A program made the translations under genes and the position numbers. A stretch of 36,676 nt of DNA, from positions 4,628-41,303 of the forward strand of contig JAHEJW010000020.1 of the NCBI GenBank assembly GCA_024638655.1. The letters run 5' to 3'. This document shows positions 28,168 to 36,200 of this stretch, piece after piece; position 1 is the first letter of the stretch; each line of letters begins with the position of its first letter. Under the pieces are notes generated by a model, which was given only the letters and a program-made list of their open reading frames with translations, had not been told where the DNA came from and did not search any database. The stretch comes from a bacterium. Its GTDB lineage: Bacteria; Actinomycetota; Acidimicrobiia; Spongiisociales; ZC4RG35.

Positions 28168-28712
28168 ACTCCTCCCAAATCTGTTTAATTGTCCACAATT
28201 TCATCCACTGTTGTGGATACACCTGTGCACATCTACCCGGGGTCTTCACTTACCAGCGTGGGAGGTCGGCGCCGCTCACCGCGGCGACGGGGAAGTGACA
28301 CTCCCGGGGCTGAGTCGACGTGAGTATTTGCACTTGCGTGTGAGCCAGTCAAGAGCGCGAGAATCACCACTGTGGATACTGCTGGCCAGAATCTTCCACA
28401 GAGAAAAGCCAGGTAGCATCGGCGTTTTCCAAATCCTGGAGCGAAACCGGACCCCATCGGAGACGCCAACAGGCCCTGATGTTCTTTTCGCGATTTGGAT
28501 GATTTCTTCGCGAACAGCAGGAGTTGATCCCGCTCGACCTGGCAAGCGACTCGTGTTCGCGCCTCGACGGAGCAATCGGGGTGTCCCGGCGGTGCTCGGA
28601 AGCGGTCCGTACCGCCCCCGATCGAACTGACCGGGGTCACAACCGGACTTGGAGTTGGGCCGGTCCTCTCGTAACCTGCTGGGAACCCTCCTCAACCCTT
28701 CTTCGAGATGTC
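28168..28712. other. oriC: Putative replication origin (oriC) between dnaA and rpmH
   Basis: No gene is supported in this 545-base gap. DnaA-box-like 9-mers are TTGTCCACA (28189-28197), TTGTGGATA (28211-28219), a weaker TGTGCACAT (28224-28232), TGTGGATAC (28371-28379) and TCTTCCACA (28392-28400). An AT-rich tract at about 28176-28207 adjoins the first two and could be the unwinding element. Genes diverge away from this point on both sides, and parS/parAB lie 3-4 kb away. The promoters of dnaA and rpmH should also lie here. Confidence 0.8.
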
Positions 28713-28847
28713 ATGAAAAGGACCTACCAACCAAAAGTACGTCGTCGCAAACGCCGTCACGGGTTCCGTCATCGGATGCGGACCCGAGCTGGACGCGCCA
28801 CGATAAGGAACCGCCGAAGGAAAGGCCGCAAGCGTCTCGCCGCTTGA
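28713..28847 (+). CDS. rpmH: 50S ribosomal protein L34
   Basis: A 44-residue highly basic protein, [20 protein letters not shown] and onwards, with the universal L34 sequence and length. It starts the plus-strand arm of the origin region in the conserved order rpmH-rnpA-yidD-yidC. Its stop overlaps a TTG in the reading frame of rnpA. Confidence 0.99.
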   Translation: MKRTYQPKVRRRKRRHGFRHRMRTRAGRATIRNRRRKGRKRLAA

Positions 28848-28900
28848 CGAGCCGGTCCCGACATGCGCCGGCTTCGTCACTCCAGACTCCAGGACGTCGG

Positions 28901-29257
28901 GTGACCTCGACCGATCAGGATCCAATCGGCGCTCGAGACTTCGAAACTCTCCGTAAGGCGCAGAATTTTCGTAGAGTCCTAAGGGACGGAGCCCGGAGCA
29001 GCCAAGGCGGGATCGTCGTGGTCGGGTCGCCAGGACCTTTGGGTCGTGCCCGACTCGGGCTCGTCGTGTCGAGGCGGTGCGGAAACGCGGTGACGCGTAA
29101 CCGCATCAAGCGACGGTTGCGGCATGCCGCCGACGCTCTACGTCTACAACCAGGAAACGATTACGTGATCATCGCAAGCGGCCGGGTGGCCGAAGCGCCC
29201 TACCCGGAGATTCGAGAGTGGCTTCGCCTCGCCTTGGAAGAGCTGAAAGATGTTTGA
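28901..29257 (+). CDS. rnpA: Ribonuclease P protein component
   Basis: A 118-residue basic protein that assists RNase P RNA in tRNA 5' processing. FRRVLRDGARS and the RNR-like motif RLGLVVSRRCGNAVTRNRIKRRLRHA identify the family. GTG 28901 with AGGA seven bases upstream gives a normal N-terminus. A TTG at 28844 overlapping the rpmH stop would add 19 residues and is less likely. The end overlaps yidD by eight bases. Confidence 0.95.
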   Translation: MTSTDQDPIGARDFETLRKAQNFRRVLRDGARSSQGGIVVVGSPGPLGRARLGLVVSRRCGNAVTRNRIKRRLRHAADALRLQPGNDYVIIASGRVAEAPYPEIREWLRLALEELKDV

Positions 29258-29495
29258 GCGTCTTCGCCCCAGACGTCTGGTGGTTGCGCTTATCGGCATC
29301 TACCAGAAATTGGTAAGCCCCGGGTTGGGGGTCAACTGCCGCTATCAGCCGACCTGTTCCTCATACGCCGCCGAGGCGATCTCGCGCTTTGGCGTTTTGA
29401 GGGGCGGCTTGCTGGGGTTCAGACGGATTGCCCGGTGTCATCCTCTGCGTCCCGGTGGTCATGATCCGGTACCCGAGATGTGGAGGGCACGCTAG
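29250..29495 (+). CDS. yidD: Membrane protein insertion efficiency factor YidD
   Basis: An 81-residue protein with an N-terminal amphipathic helix (LVVALIGIYQKLVSP) and the invariant CRYQPTCSSYAAEAI and RCHPLRPGGHDPVP motifs of the family. It assists YidC-dependent membrane insertion. It overlaps the rnpA 3' end and its stop immediately precedes the yidC ATG. Confidence 0.97.
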   Translation: MFERLRPRRLVVALIGIYQKLVSPGLGVNCRYQPTCSSYAAEAISRFGVLRGGLLGFRRIARCHPLRPGGHDPVPEMWRAR

Positions 29496-30356
29496 ATGTT
29501 CGCCTGGTTCGATGCATTGGTCTCTTTCCTCGGGTCTGCTCTCAGTGTCTTCTTCGAGTTTCTGACCCCGGCTCTCTCTTCAGGGTGGGGATATGGGCTT
29601 TCCATTATTTTCCTGACGATCGCCATCAACATCCTGGTCTTCCCGCTCACTCTGAAACAGACCAGGGCGACGAGGGCTTTCACCGAAATCCAGCCAAAGA
29701 TCAAGAAGATCCAGGCCGAATTCAAGGAAGACCCACAGGAGATGCAGAAGCGTCTTCTCGAGGTTCAGCGGGAGGCAGGTGCGACCCCGGGTGGATGTCT
29801 GCTTCCTCTCCTGGTTCAGATGCCGATCTGGTTCGCACTGTTCAGATTGCTACGTGATCCGGTGGTGGATGGCTACATCGATGCCACCTCGGCCCTGGGT
29901 CGGGCGATTGTGGATGGGAACAGCACTTTCCTGGGCATGATGTTGGGGACCACGCCGGCTGAGGCGGTGGGGCTCGGTCTGGTCGGAGCCATTCCCTATC
30001 TAATGGTGATCGTCTTCATGGTGGCTACCCAATATGTCCAGCAGTGGCACTCCACATATGGTCAAGACCGGCCCGATCAGAAGGGGGCGGGAGCACAACA
30101 AGCGATCACCAAGATCATGCCTCTCTTCATCGGATTCATCTCATGGAATTTCCCTGCAGGTTTGGTCCTCTATTGGACGACCTCCAACCTGTTCCGATTG
30201 GGACAACAGGTGTTGATTTTCAAGATCGACGGACGCCCGACTAGACCTGGCACATCTGGTGATGACAAAACGGACGAACCAGATTCGACCGAGGACAAGC
30301 ACAGCACGCCACAGCCGGGTGCCGCGAATAAACGCCGTAGGCGAAGGAGGAGGTGA
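29496..30356 (+). CDS. yidC: Membrane protein insertase YidC/Oxa1
   Basis: A 286-residue insertase of the short, Gram-positive type, lacking the large periplasmic domain. Segments GYGLSIIFLTIAINILVFPLT, the cytoplasmic coiled hairpin (EIQPKIKKIQAEFKEDPQEMQKR), GGCLLPLLVQMPIWFALFRLL, and a C-terminal pair ending FPAGLVLYWTTSNLF are conserved. The C-terminal tail is acidic then ends in a run of Arg/Lys (NKRRRRRRR), which may contact the ribosome. GGAGG lies about ten bases before the ATG. Confidence 0.98.
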   Translation: MFAWFDALVSFLGSALSVFFEFLTPALSSGWGYGLSIIFLTIAINILVFPLTLKQTRATRAFTEIQPKIKKIQAEFKEDPQEMQKRLLEVQREAGATPGGCLLPLLVQMPIWFALFRLLRDPVVDGYIDATSALGRAIVDGNSTFLGMMLGTTPAEAVGLGLVGAIPYLMVIVFMVATQYVQQWHSTYGQDRPDQKGAGAQQAITKIMPLFIGFISWNFPAGLVLYWTTSNLFRLGQQVLIFKIDGRPTRPGTSGDDKTDEPDSTEDKHSTPQPGAANKRRRRRRR

Positions 30357-30357
30357 C

Positions 30358-31209
30358 GTGAGTCACGTCGAGATCGAGGTCAGGGCCAAAACCGTTGACC
30401 TCGCAGTCGAGGCCGCAATGTTGGAGCTAGGAGTTGAGAGCCGGGAAGATGTCTCGGTGAAGGTCCTCAGTGAACCAGTGAAGGGTTTTCTTGGTATCGG
30501 TGGAGAAGACGCCGTAGTCCTGGTGAGCAAGGCGAAGACACCTAGTCGACGAGGCTCCGGCCGACGTCGCAATCAGAAGCAGCGGGCCGGCAAGGGTGGG
30601 GCAAAAGGCGACAATACCGAGCGCAGCTCTTCGGGACCGAGTAGAAATAGAGCCGCAAAGGGCAACCGAACTCCCCAGAAGCAGAACAAACCGCAGAGGA
30701 AAGAGAAAAAGGTGAGTGACGACCGGCCGCAACTATCCACAGAGGACCAGGCGAAGATCGCCCGCGAGTTTCTCGAGGGTCTGGTTGAAGCATACGGTCT
30801 GGAAGGCGATGTGCTGACATCGGTGGACGACGATGTCATCATCGCAAATGTCGAAGGCGAGCAAACCGAGGCACTTGTGGGTGTGCGGGGGTCGGTCCGC
30901 TCGGCAATTCACGAACTCACGCGGACGGTGATACAGCGTTACACCCAGGATGCCAATCGTCTACGTCTAGACATTGCCGGGTACGCCGAACGTCGTCGTC
31001 AGGCTCTCGCTATCTACGCCGGACAGCTGATCGGGCAGCTACGTAGTGAAGGTGGAGAGATCATGCTCGAACCGATGTCGGCGGCCGATCGTAAGGTGAT
31101 ACATGACATTGCCGCCGAAAACGAAGGTATTGGCTCGTATTCCGAAGGTGAAGCACCACGGCGATATGTGGTTCTGACCTTGGAGTCTTCTTCTACCGAG
31201 GAAGAGTAA
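30358..31209 (+). CDS. jag: Jag/KhpB RNA-binding protein (Jag_N-KH-R3H)
   Basis: A 283-residue RNA-binding protein. The N-terminal Jag_N domain (about 1-60, with PVKGFLGIGGEDAVV) is followed by a basic Gly/Arg/Lys-rich linker (about 62-118). A KH domain comes next (VDDDVIIANVEGEQTEALVGVRG), then an R3H domain (RLDIAGYAERRRQAL, with LEPMSAADRKVIHDIAAE). KhpB-type proteins act with KhpA in sRNA and cell-division control. The start is GTG 30358 after GGAGGAGG; readings from further upstream overlap yidC. A parS site follows within a few bases of the stop. Confidence 0.95.
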   Translation: MSHVEIEVRAKTVDLAVEAAMLELGVESREDVSVKVLSEPVKGFLGIGGEDAVVLVSKAKTPSRRGSGRRRNQKQRAGKGGAKGDNTERSSSGPSRNRAAKGNRTPQKQNKPQRKEKKVSDDRPQLSTEDQAKIAREFLEGLVEAYGLEGDVLTSVDDDVIIANVEGEQTEALVGVRGSVRSAIHELTRTVIQRYTQDANRLRLDIAGYAERRRQALAIYAGQLIGQLRSEGGEIMLEPMSAADRKVIHDIAAENEGIGSYSEGEAPRRYVVLTLESSSTEEE

Positions 31210-31212
31210 GCA

Positions 31213-31228
31213 CGTTTCACGTGAAACA
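31213..31228. promoter_or_regulatory. parS: parS centromere site 1
   Basis: The perfect 14-base palindrome GTTTCACGTGAAAC (31214-31227), in the context of the TGTTTCACGTGAAACA consensus, is the ParB-binding centromere. It lies between jag and rsmG, with its centre at the GTG start of rsmG, about 1.4 kb upstream of parB and 3 kb from oriC. Confidence 0.97.
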
Positions 31229-31823
31229 GGGTTTGTGGCGAGACATCGCCACAGCCTCGGGTTTCGCCCTCGAAGATGATCAGATCGTTCTATTGGAGCG
31301 ATTCCGTCTCTGGCTGTTGAAGGAAGCGATCCCCGCCGGCGGTCTGGGTCCTGGGGAGACATCACGGCTCCATGACCGTCACATTGGCGATTCCCTGACA
31401 TTTGCCTGGCCCTTCCCAAGTCCGCCACCGGAAGACGTGCTCGATTTGGGTAGTGGTGTCGGTCTACCGGGTATACCACTGGCTGTTCTGTGGCCGTCGA
31501 CAACAGTGACCCTGCTGGACAGGTCGGTGAAGAGGGTTGATCTGGCCAGGAGAGCGATACGAGTTCTGGGCCTGGACAACGTGGAGACAGCCCAGACCGA
31601 TATCAACGAGATAGATCGGGAGTTCTCAGCGGTGGTCACCAGGGCCGCAATACCGGCGGAGAGATTGGAACCCTTGGTGAGTCGTGCCCTCCAACCAGGT
31701 GGTATGGCTGTGGCGGGTGGATCTTGGACCCGTCCCCCAGAGGTGGACGGTTGGCAAACCACCGAGATTCCGACGGAGATGCTTGACCGGCCCGTGTGGC
31801 TCCTTATCATGCGGCGCGCATGA
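31221..31823 (+). CDS. rsmG: 16S rRNA (guanine-N7) methyltransferase RsmG
   Basis: A 200-residue SAM-dependent methyltransferase that modifies G527 of 16S rRNA. HDRHIGDSLTFAWPF and the SAM motif VLDLGSGVGLPGIPLAVLWP are diagnostic; LLDRSVKRVDLARRA and VVTRAAIPAERL follow in order. The GTG 31221 start sits inside parS without a recognisable Shine-Dalgarno; TTG 31233 is an alternative. ParB bound to parS could therefore influence its expression (inference). The stop overlaps parA (ATGA). Confidence 0.96.
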   Translation: MKQGLWRDIATASGFALEDDQIVLLERFRLWLLKEAIPAGGLGPGETSRLHDRHIGDSLTFAWPFPSPPPEDVLDLGSGVGLPGIPLAVLWPSTTVTLLDRSVKRVDLARRAIRVLGLDNVETAQTDINEIDREFSAVVTRAAIPAERLEPLVSRALQPGGMAVAGGSWTRPPEVDGWQTTEIPTEMLDRPVWLLIMRRA

Positions 31824-32596
31824 CCAATCGAATCGTGGTCGCCCTGGCCAACCAGAAGGGTGGTGTCGGCAAGTCGACTACCGCCATCAACCTGGCAGCC
31901 GCTTTGGCGTTCCAGGACCGTCGGGTTCTCCTCCTCGATCTCGACCCGCAAGGGAATGCTTCGAGTGGGCTCGGTATCGAGCGAAATGCCATCGAGGTTT
32001 CGGTGTATGACGTATTGCTCAAAGAAGCCGGGCTCAACGATGCCGTGGAGCCGACATCGGTGCGGAATCTGTTCGTGGTCCCCGCCACCATCGATCTGGC
32101 CGGCGCCGAGATCGAGTTGGTTTCGATGTTTTCACGTGAAACACGTCTCCGCACCGCCATCGACGACCTGGATGACGAGTATGACGTGGTCCTGATTGAC
32201 TGTCCTCCATCTTTGGGTCTTCTCACGGTCAACGCACTGGCTGCGGCCAAAGAGGTGATGATTCCCATCCAATGTGAGTACTACGCCTTGGAAGGTCTCA
32301 GCCAATTGCTACGAAATGTGGATCTGGTGACCTCGAATCTCAATCCTGAGTTGAAGGTTGGGGGGGTTGTGCTCACCATGTACGACGCACGGACCAAGCT
32401 CTCCAAGGACGTCGCCGAGCAGGTCAGGGAGTACTTTGGCGAGTTGGCCTACAAGACAGTGGTTCCCCGCAGTGTCAGACTCTCCGAGGCGCCGTCCTAC
32501 GGGGAGCCAATCGAGGCATTCGATCCGATGAGCAGGGGTGCGATCGCATATCGTCATCTCGGCAAGGAATTCCTCGAGCGTCATGAGCTCGACTGA
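31820..32596 (+). CDS. parA: Chromosome partitioning ATPase ParA (Soj)
   Basis: A 258-residue deviant-Walker ATPase that moves ParB-parS complexes. KGGVGKST is the Walker A, DLDPQGNASSGLG and VVLIDCPPSLGLLT follow in the family order, and the C-terminal PRSVRLSEAPSYGEPI is typical of chromosomal Soj proteins. The ATG overlaps the rsmG stop. A second parS lies within its coding sequence and supplies codons for FSRET. Confidence 0.98.
   Translation: MTNRIVVALANQKGGVGKSTTAINLAAALAFQDRRVLLLDLDPQGNASSGLGIERNAIEVSVYDVLLKEAGLNDAVEPTSVRNLFVVPATIDLAGAEIELVSMFSRETRLRTAIDDLDDEYDVVLIDCPPSLGLLTVNALAAAKEVMIPIQCEYYALEGLSQLLRNVDLVTSNLNPELKVGGVVLTMYDARTKLSKDVAEQVREYFGELAYKTVVPRSVRLSEAPSYGEPIEAFDPMSRGAIAYRHLGKEFLERHELD
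32129..32144. promoter_or_regulatory. parS: parS centromere site 2, inside parA
   Basis: TTTTCACGTGAAAC matches 13 of 14 positions of the parS core, with one change in the left arm, and is followed by AC as in the consensus. It lies in the middle of parA, about 0.9 kb from site 1. Intragenic parS copies in this neighbourhood are common in bacteria. Confidence 0.9.
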
Positions 32597-32610
32597 GGTC
32601 AGGGGGATAG

Positions 32611-33465
32611 GTGAGCCCACGTAAAGCCGGTTTGGGGAGAGGATTGGATGCCCTCATCCCCAGTGAGGTTGAAACCGACCAGCCCGAGTTCCTCCAGGTA
32701 TCGGTTGACGAGATTCGACCAAATCCCGATCAACCACGCAGTCGGTTCGATGACGAATCGCTTGCCGAACTGGCCGCGTCTCTGAAGGAAGTCGGTGTCC
32801 TCCAACCGATCGTGGTCACCAAGGTCGATGACGGCTTTGTTCTCATCGCCGGGGAAAGACGTTGGAGGGCGGCGAAACAGGCGGGAATCGACTCGATCCC
32901 AGCGGTCGTGCGAGGTGCCGATGGGGATTCGACACTGGTCGAGGCGCTGGTCGAGAATGTGCAACGACGCGATCTCACCCCATTGGAGGAGGCCCACGCC
33001 TATAGACAACTCCTGGAAGATTATGGAATGACTCAAGAGCAGGTGGCCGATCGGGTTGGCAAATCCCGCCCTTCGGTGTCGAACACGCTCCGATTACTAC
33101 AGCTTCCCGGTCCGATCCAAACGATGATCGATTCCGGTGGTCTGAGTGCCGGTCACGCCCGCAGTCTCTTGGGTCTCGACGACTCTCGCTACGCCATCTA
33201 CCTCGCGGAGAAAGCTTCGGCCGAGGGTTGGAGTGTGCGCCAGCTGGAAGACGCGGTACGCACGAGGCGCGAGATGGAGGTCGGGTCAGAAGCCAAGCCA
33301 CAGGTCAAACGGCTCCGTCCCGTGGAGATCATCGAGTTGGAGAAGCGTCTCGGGGAGCATCTGAGCGCAACGGTCAAGATCCGCTACACCAAGGAGCGGG
33401 GAAGGGTAGAGATCCGATTTGCCTCGCTGGAGGAGCTGGAGCGGATCTACAGGATCATCTCTTGA
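32611..33465 (+). CDS. parB: Chromosome partitioning CTPase ParB (Spo0J)
   Basis: A 284-residue parS-binding clamp. The start RKAGLGRGLDALIP is the ParA-interacting N-terminus. Residues with IRPNPDQPRSRF, LIAGERRWRAAKQAG and VENVQRRDLTPLEEAHAY form the CTP-binding domain (GERR motif). A helix-turn-helix region (MTQEQVADRVGKSRPSVSNTLRLL) and a C-terminal dimerisation domain follow. The start is GTG 32611 with AGGGGG upstream, 14 bases after parA. It is convergent with the CwlM-like gene. Confidence 0.98.
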   Translation: MSPRKAGLGRGLDALIPSEVETDQPEFLQVSVDEIRPNPDQPRSRFDDESLAELAASLKEVGVLQPIVVTKVDDGFVLIAGERRWRAAKQAGIDSIPAVVRGADGDSTLVEALVENVQRRDLTPLEEAHAYRQLLEDYGMTQEQVADRVGKSRPSVSNTLRLLQLPGPIQTMIDSGGLSAGHARSLLGLDDSRYAIYLAEKASAEGWSVRQLEDAVRTRREMEVGSEAKPQVKRLRPVEIIELEKRLGEHLSATVKIRYTKERGRVEIRFASLEELERIYRIIS

Positions 33466-33496
33466 CCAGCTCTTCCCGGGCGGACATCGGATGAGG

Positions 33497-34474
33497 TCAG
33501 GGTGCGCCCAGCGAGGTCGCCCCGTCCGCGAAGAAACGATGGAGCCCATCCGCCACGGCAAGCCCTAACTTCTCGTCGAGCGATCTGTGGGAAACGACGG
33601 CGGCGGGGGCACGGGTCTCCTTCAACATGGCGCTGGCCCTTCCCTCCGTGAAGCCACCGGCCGAACCCGCTATGGCATCTGCCAGGGCTCTGCCGGCGGA
33701 AGATGTGCTGTGCTCAGAGGCGAAATAGAACACGTGGTCGGCGTCGTCGTGGCTGATGCGAAACGCGACGATTATGTCGGCCCCCACTCGGTTGGCTCGA
33801 CGGGCACGGACCCTCTCAGGGAATTGTGTGTCCTGGCTCCTGGACATCATCGGCAATCCACCAGCCTCCTGAATGCTCAGGGCTGCCGCAGATGCGGCCT
33901 CCCAGGCTTCTCTCGACTCCCGCGGGTCGCGACAGTCGGCATCCAGATATATCCGGGCTCCGGCCACCGTCTTGGGAAGTCTTCGGAGCCACTCGCGTTC
34001 CCTGACGGCGTGACGTCCGCCACTCAACTCTCCGCGGGTGACGAGCCCGATCTCAGTAACCACTTCAGGGCCAACTTTTCCATCTTCTGCCAGACCGCGG
34101 TTGCTCTGAAACTCGACCACGGCTCGCTCGGTGTCGGGCCCAAAGGTCCCGTCGATCTTCCCTGAGTCGAAGCCGAGACTGCTGAGTCTTGCCTGCAATT
34201 CGGCGACATCCTCGCCACGCAGCATGGGTCGCCTCATGAACAGGATCCGGTCGCCAAGTCGATATCCCGCCTCATACAGGGAACGCCAGGTGTCGGGGCC
34301 AACTATCCCGTCGTCATCGAGCCCCCTTGCCTTCTGAAAGGCGAGGACAGCACCCTGTGTCGCCTCGTCGAAGACCCCTCGCCGGTTGGTTGGTGTATCG
34401 AAACCTAGGGCCGCGAGACGGTCTTGGATGTCCCGGACCGCGTTTCCCTCATCACCGAGACGATATAGGCGCAT
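33497..34474 (-). CDS. cwlM: CwlM-like peptidoglycan-binding protein with degenerate amidase domain
   Basis: A 325-residue protein with two PG_binding_1 domains (about residues 5-70, with FDEATQGAVLAFQKARGL, and 80-145, with FGPDTERAVVEFQSNRGL) and a C-terminal amidase_3-like domain. Gene order (parB, this gene, trxA, trxB) matches mycobacterial cwlM, whose product is a regulatory pseudo-amidase activating MurA. The Zn-binding DPGHGG motif is replaced by LDADCRD (177-183), and the late catalytic Glu region reads AAVVSHRS (291-298); only His242 in RISHDD remains. Enzymatic activity is therefore unlikely (inference). No signal peptide is present, so it is cytoplasmic, like CwlM. Confidence 0.88.
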   Translation of the reverse strand: MRLYRLGDEGNAVRDIQDRLAALGFDTPTNRRGVFDEATQGAVLAFQKARGLDDDGIVGPDTWRSLYEAGYRLGDRILFMRRPMLRGEDVAELQARLSSLGFDSGKIDGTFGPDTERAVVEFQSNRGLAEDGKVGPEVVTEIGLVTRGELSGGRHAVREREWLRRLPKTVAGARIYLDADCRDPRESREAWEAASAAALSIQEAGGLPMMSRSQDTQFPERVRARRANRVGADIIVAFRISHDDADHVFYFASEHSTSSAGRALADAIAGSAGGFTEGRASAMLKETRAPAAVVSHRSLDEKLGLAVADGLHRFFADGATSLGAP

Positions 34475-34577
34475 GCAGGAGTGAAGGTACCTGATTCAGC
34501 GAGATGCAAAGGCAAAATCACCTCGGCCAGGCTTCGACGATGAGTGGGTGGCGAACCGGTTCCCGAGAATGCCGGGC

Positions 34578-34895
34578 TCAGATGTACTCGCCCAACTCCT
34601 GCATCAAACGGGCCTTTGGCGCGGCACCCACGATGCGCTTCTTCTCCACACCGTCCTTGAAGAGAATCAAGGTTGGGATGCTCATCACGTCATGTGAGGC
34701 GGCTGTCTGCGGATTGTGATCGACGTTGAGCTTGCCGATCGTGAAGCCATCGTGGTCTTCGGCGATTTCCTCGAGGACCGGTGCGATGACTTTGCACGGC
34801 CCGCACCATTCGGCCCAGAAGTCGACGAGAATCGGTTTTTCCCCGGTTATCGATTCGTTGAACGTGCCGTCGTTGAGCGTGACGATTTCAGCCAT
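34578..34895 (-). CDS. trxA: Thioredoxin
   Basis: A 105-residue thioredoxin with the active site WAEWCGPCK (CGPC), the conserved Asp in ILVDFW, and the cis-Pro loop SIPTLILFKDG. The start is ATG 34895 (MAEIVTLND), nine bases after AAGGAG; longer upstream readings lack homology. It is 50 bases downstream of trxB on the same strand and should be reduced by its product. Confidence 0.98.
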   Translation of the reverse strand: MAEIVTLNDGTFNESITGEKPILVDFWAEWCGPCKVIAPVLEEIAEDHDGFTIGKLNVDHNPQTAASHDVMSIPTLILFKDGVEKKRIVGAAPKARLMQELGEYI

Positions 34896-34945
34896 TGTCT
34901 TGATTCTCCTTGTTTTGATCGTGCCAACGGGCGCGGGCGGGTTGG

Positions 34946-35872
34946 TTATTCCTGGTCCGCCAGCCAGCGTTCGGCGTCGATTGCGGCCATGCAACCGGTG
35001 CCGGCGGCCGTGACCGCCTGCCGGTACACGTGATCGGCCACGTCGCCTGCGGCGAACACGCCTTCGACTGAAGTCCTGGTCCCACCGTTCTCGCCTGCGA
35101 CGAGATAGCCGTTCGAGTCCATTTCGAGAATGTCCACGAAGAGGTCTGTGTTGGGCTTGTGACCGATGGCGATGAAGACGCCGTCGACATCCATTTTGGA
35201 TGCATCTCCGGTCGAGGTGTTTTCGAGCGAGACTCCGGTGACCGTGTTCTCACCATGGATCTCAGTGACGACGGTGTCCCACATCACATCGATCTTGGGA
35301 TGATTGAGCGCCCGATCCGCCATGATCTTCGAAGCTCGGAACTCGTCTCTTCGATGAACGATGGTGATCTTCGAGGCGAACTTGGTGAGGAATAGGGCCT
35401 CTTCCATGGCGGTGTCGCCACCACCGACAACTATCAACTCCTGGTCTCGGAAGAAAAAGCCATCACAAGTGGCGCAGGCAGACACACCCTTGCCGGTGAG
35501 CGTTTCCTCGCCGGGCACTCCAAGCCATTTGGCAGAGGCGCCGGTGGCCACGATCACGGCGTCCGCTGTGAACTGGTCGGCGCCGACTTCGAGGACATAA
35601 GGGCGGCCGGAGAAGTCGACCTTGGTGACATCGACCTGTCGCATACGGGCCCCAAACCGCTCCGCTTGCTTGCGAAACTTGTCCATGAGCTCGGGGCCCA
35701 TGATCCCATCCGGAAAACCCGGGTAGTTCTCGACGTCCGTGGTGATCATCAGTTGACCTCCGGCGGCTACGCCTTCGAACACCAGCGGTTCCAGGTCGGC
35801 CCGTGCTGCATACAGGGCAGCGGTCAGGCCGGCTGGCCCTGATCCGATGATTATCAGCTTCTCGTGTGTCAT
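34946..35872 (-). CDS. trxB: Thioredoxin reductase (NADPH)
   Basis: A 308-residue flavoenzyme. The FAD-binding [18 protein letters not shown] is N-terminal, the redox centre is ACATCDGFF (CATC), and the NADPH loop is [38 protein letters not shown] is the second FAD motif. The ATG overlaps the stop of the preceding membrane-protein gene (ATGA). It forms the standard trxB-trxA pair near the origin in actinobacteria. Confidence 0.98.
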   Translation of the reverse strand: MTHEKLIIIGSGPAGLTAALYAARADLEPLVFEGVAAGGQLMITTDVENYPGFPDGIMGPELMDKFRKQAERFGARMRQVDVTKVDFSGRPYVLEVGADQFTADAVIVATGASAKWLGVPGEETLTGKGVSACATCDGFFFRDQELIVVGGGDTAMEEALFLTKFASKITIVHRRDEFRASKIMADRALNHPKIDVMWDTVVTEIHGENTVTGVSLENTSTGDASKMDVDGVFIAIGHKPNTDLFVDILEMDSNGYLVAGENGGTRTSVEGVFAAGDVADHVYRQAVTAAGTGCMAAIDAERWLADQE

Positions 35873-36153
35873 TCTTCTTCGGCCTCTTTAGCCCTCGTGA
35901 ACCAGAAATAACTGCCGGCGGCAATCAGCAATACTGCAAAGACCGCAAAGGCGCCTGCCGTGGTGAGTGGGATCTCGAGCGCACCGAAGATCGCCCACAG
36001 TAGGAACACCAATGTTGTGAACGCGAGACTTGCGGTGAGGATTCCCAGCCCCGTGAGCTTTATCACCCTCGCAACGCGGTCCACGGTGAGCGAACGGACC
36101 CTGAGCGCGACCTGCTCGAGAAGATCGGCGAACTTGGCAGCGTATTCGTACAT
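35869..36153 (-). CDS. Small two-span membrane protein upstream of trxB
   Basis: A 94-residue protein starting [19 protein letters not shown], an amphipathic helix. Two hydrophobic spans follow (about residues 33-55 and 64-85) and the end is highly charged (RAKEAEEE). The layout resembles holin-like or DUF1469-type proteins, but no family can be claimed. ATG 36153 is preferred over the longer reading from 36228, which would overlap the next gene upstream. TAACCT about ten bases before the ATG could be the -10 of a short-leader transcript. Its stop overlaps the trxB ATG. Confidence 0.7.
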   Translation of the reverse strand: MYEYAAKFADLLEQVALRVRSLTVDRVARVIKLTGLGILTASLAFTTLVFLLWAIFGALEIPLTTAGAFAVFAVLLIAAGSYFWFTRAKEAEEE

Positions 36154-36200
36154 CCGTCGTACGAGGTTAGTTGTGTTGTCGATTGGCACCAGTCGAGGTG

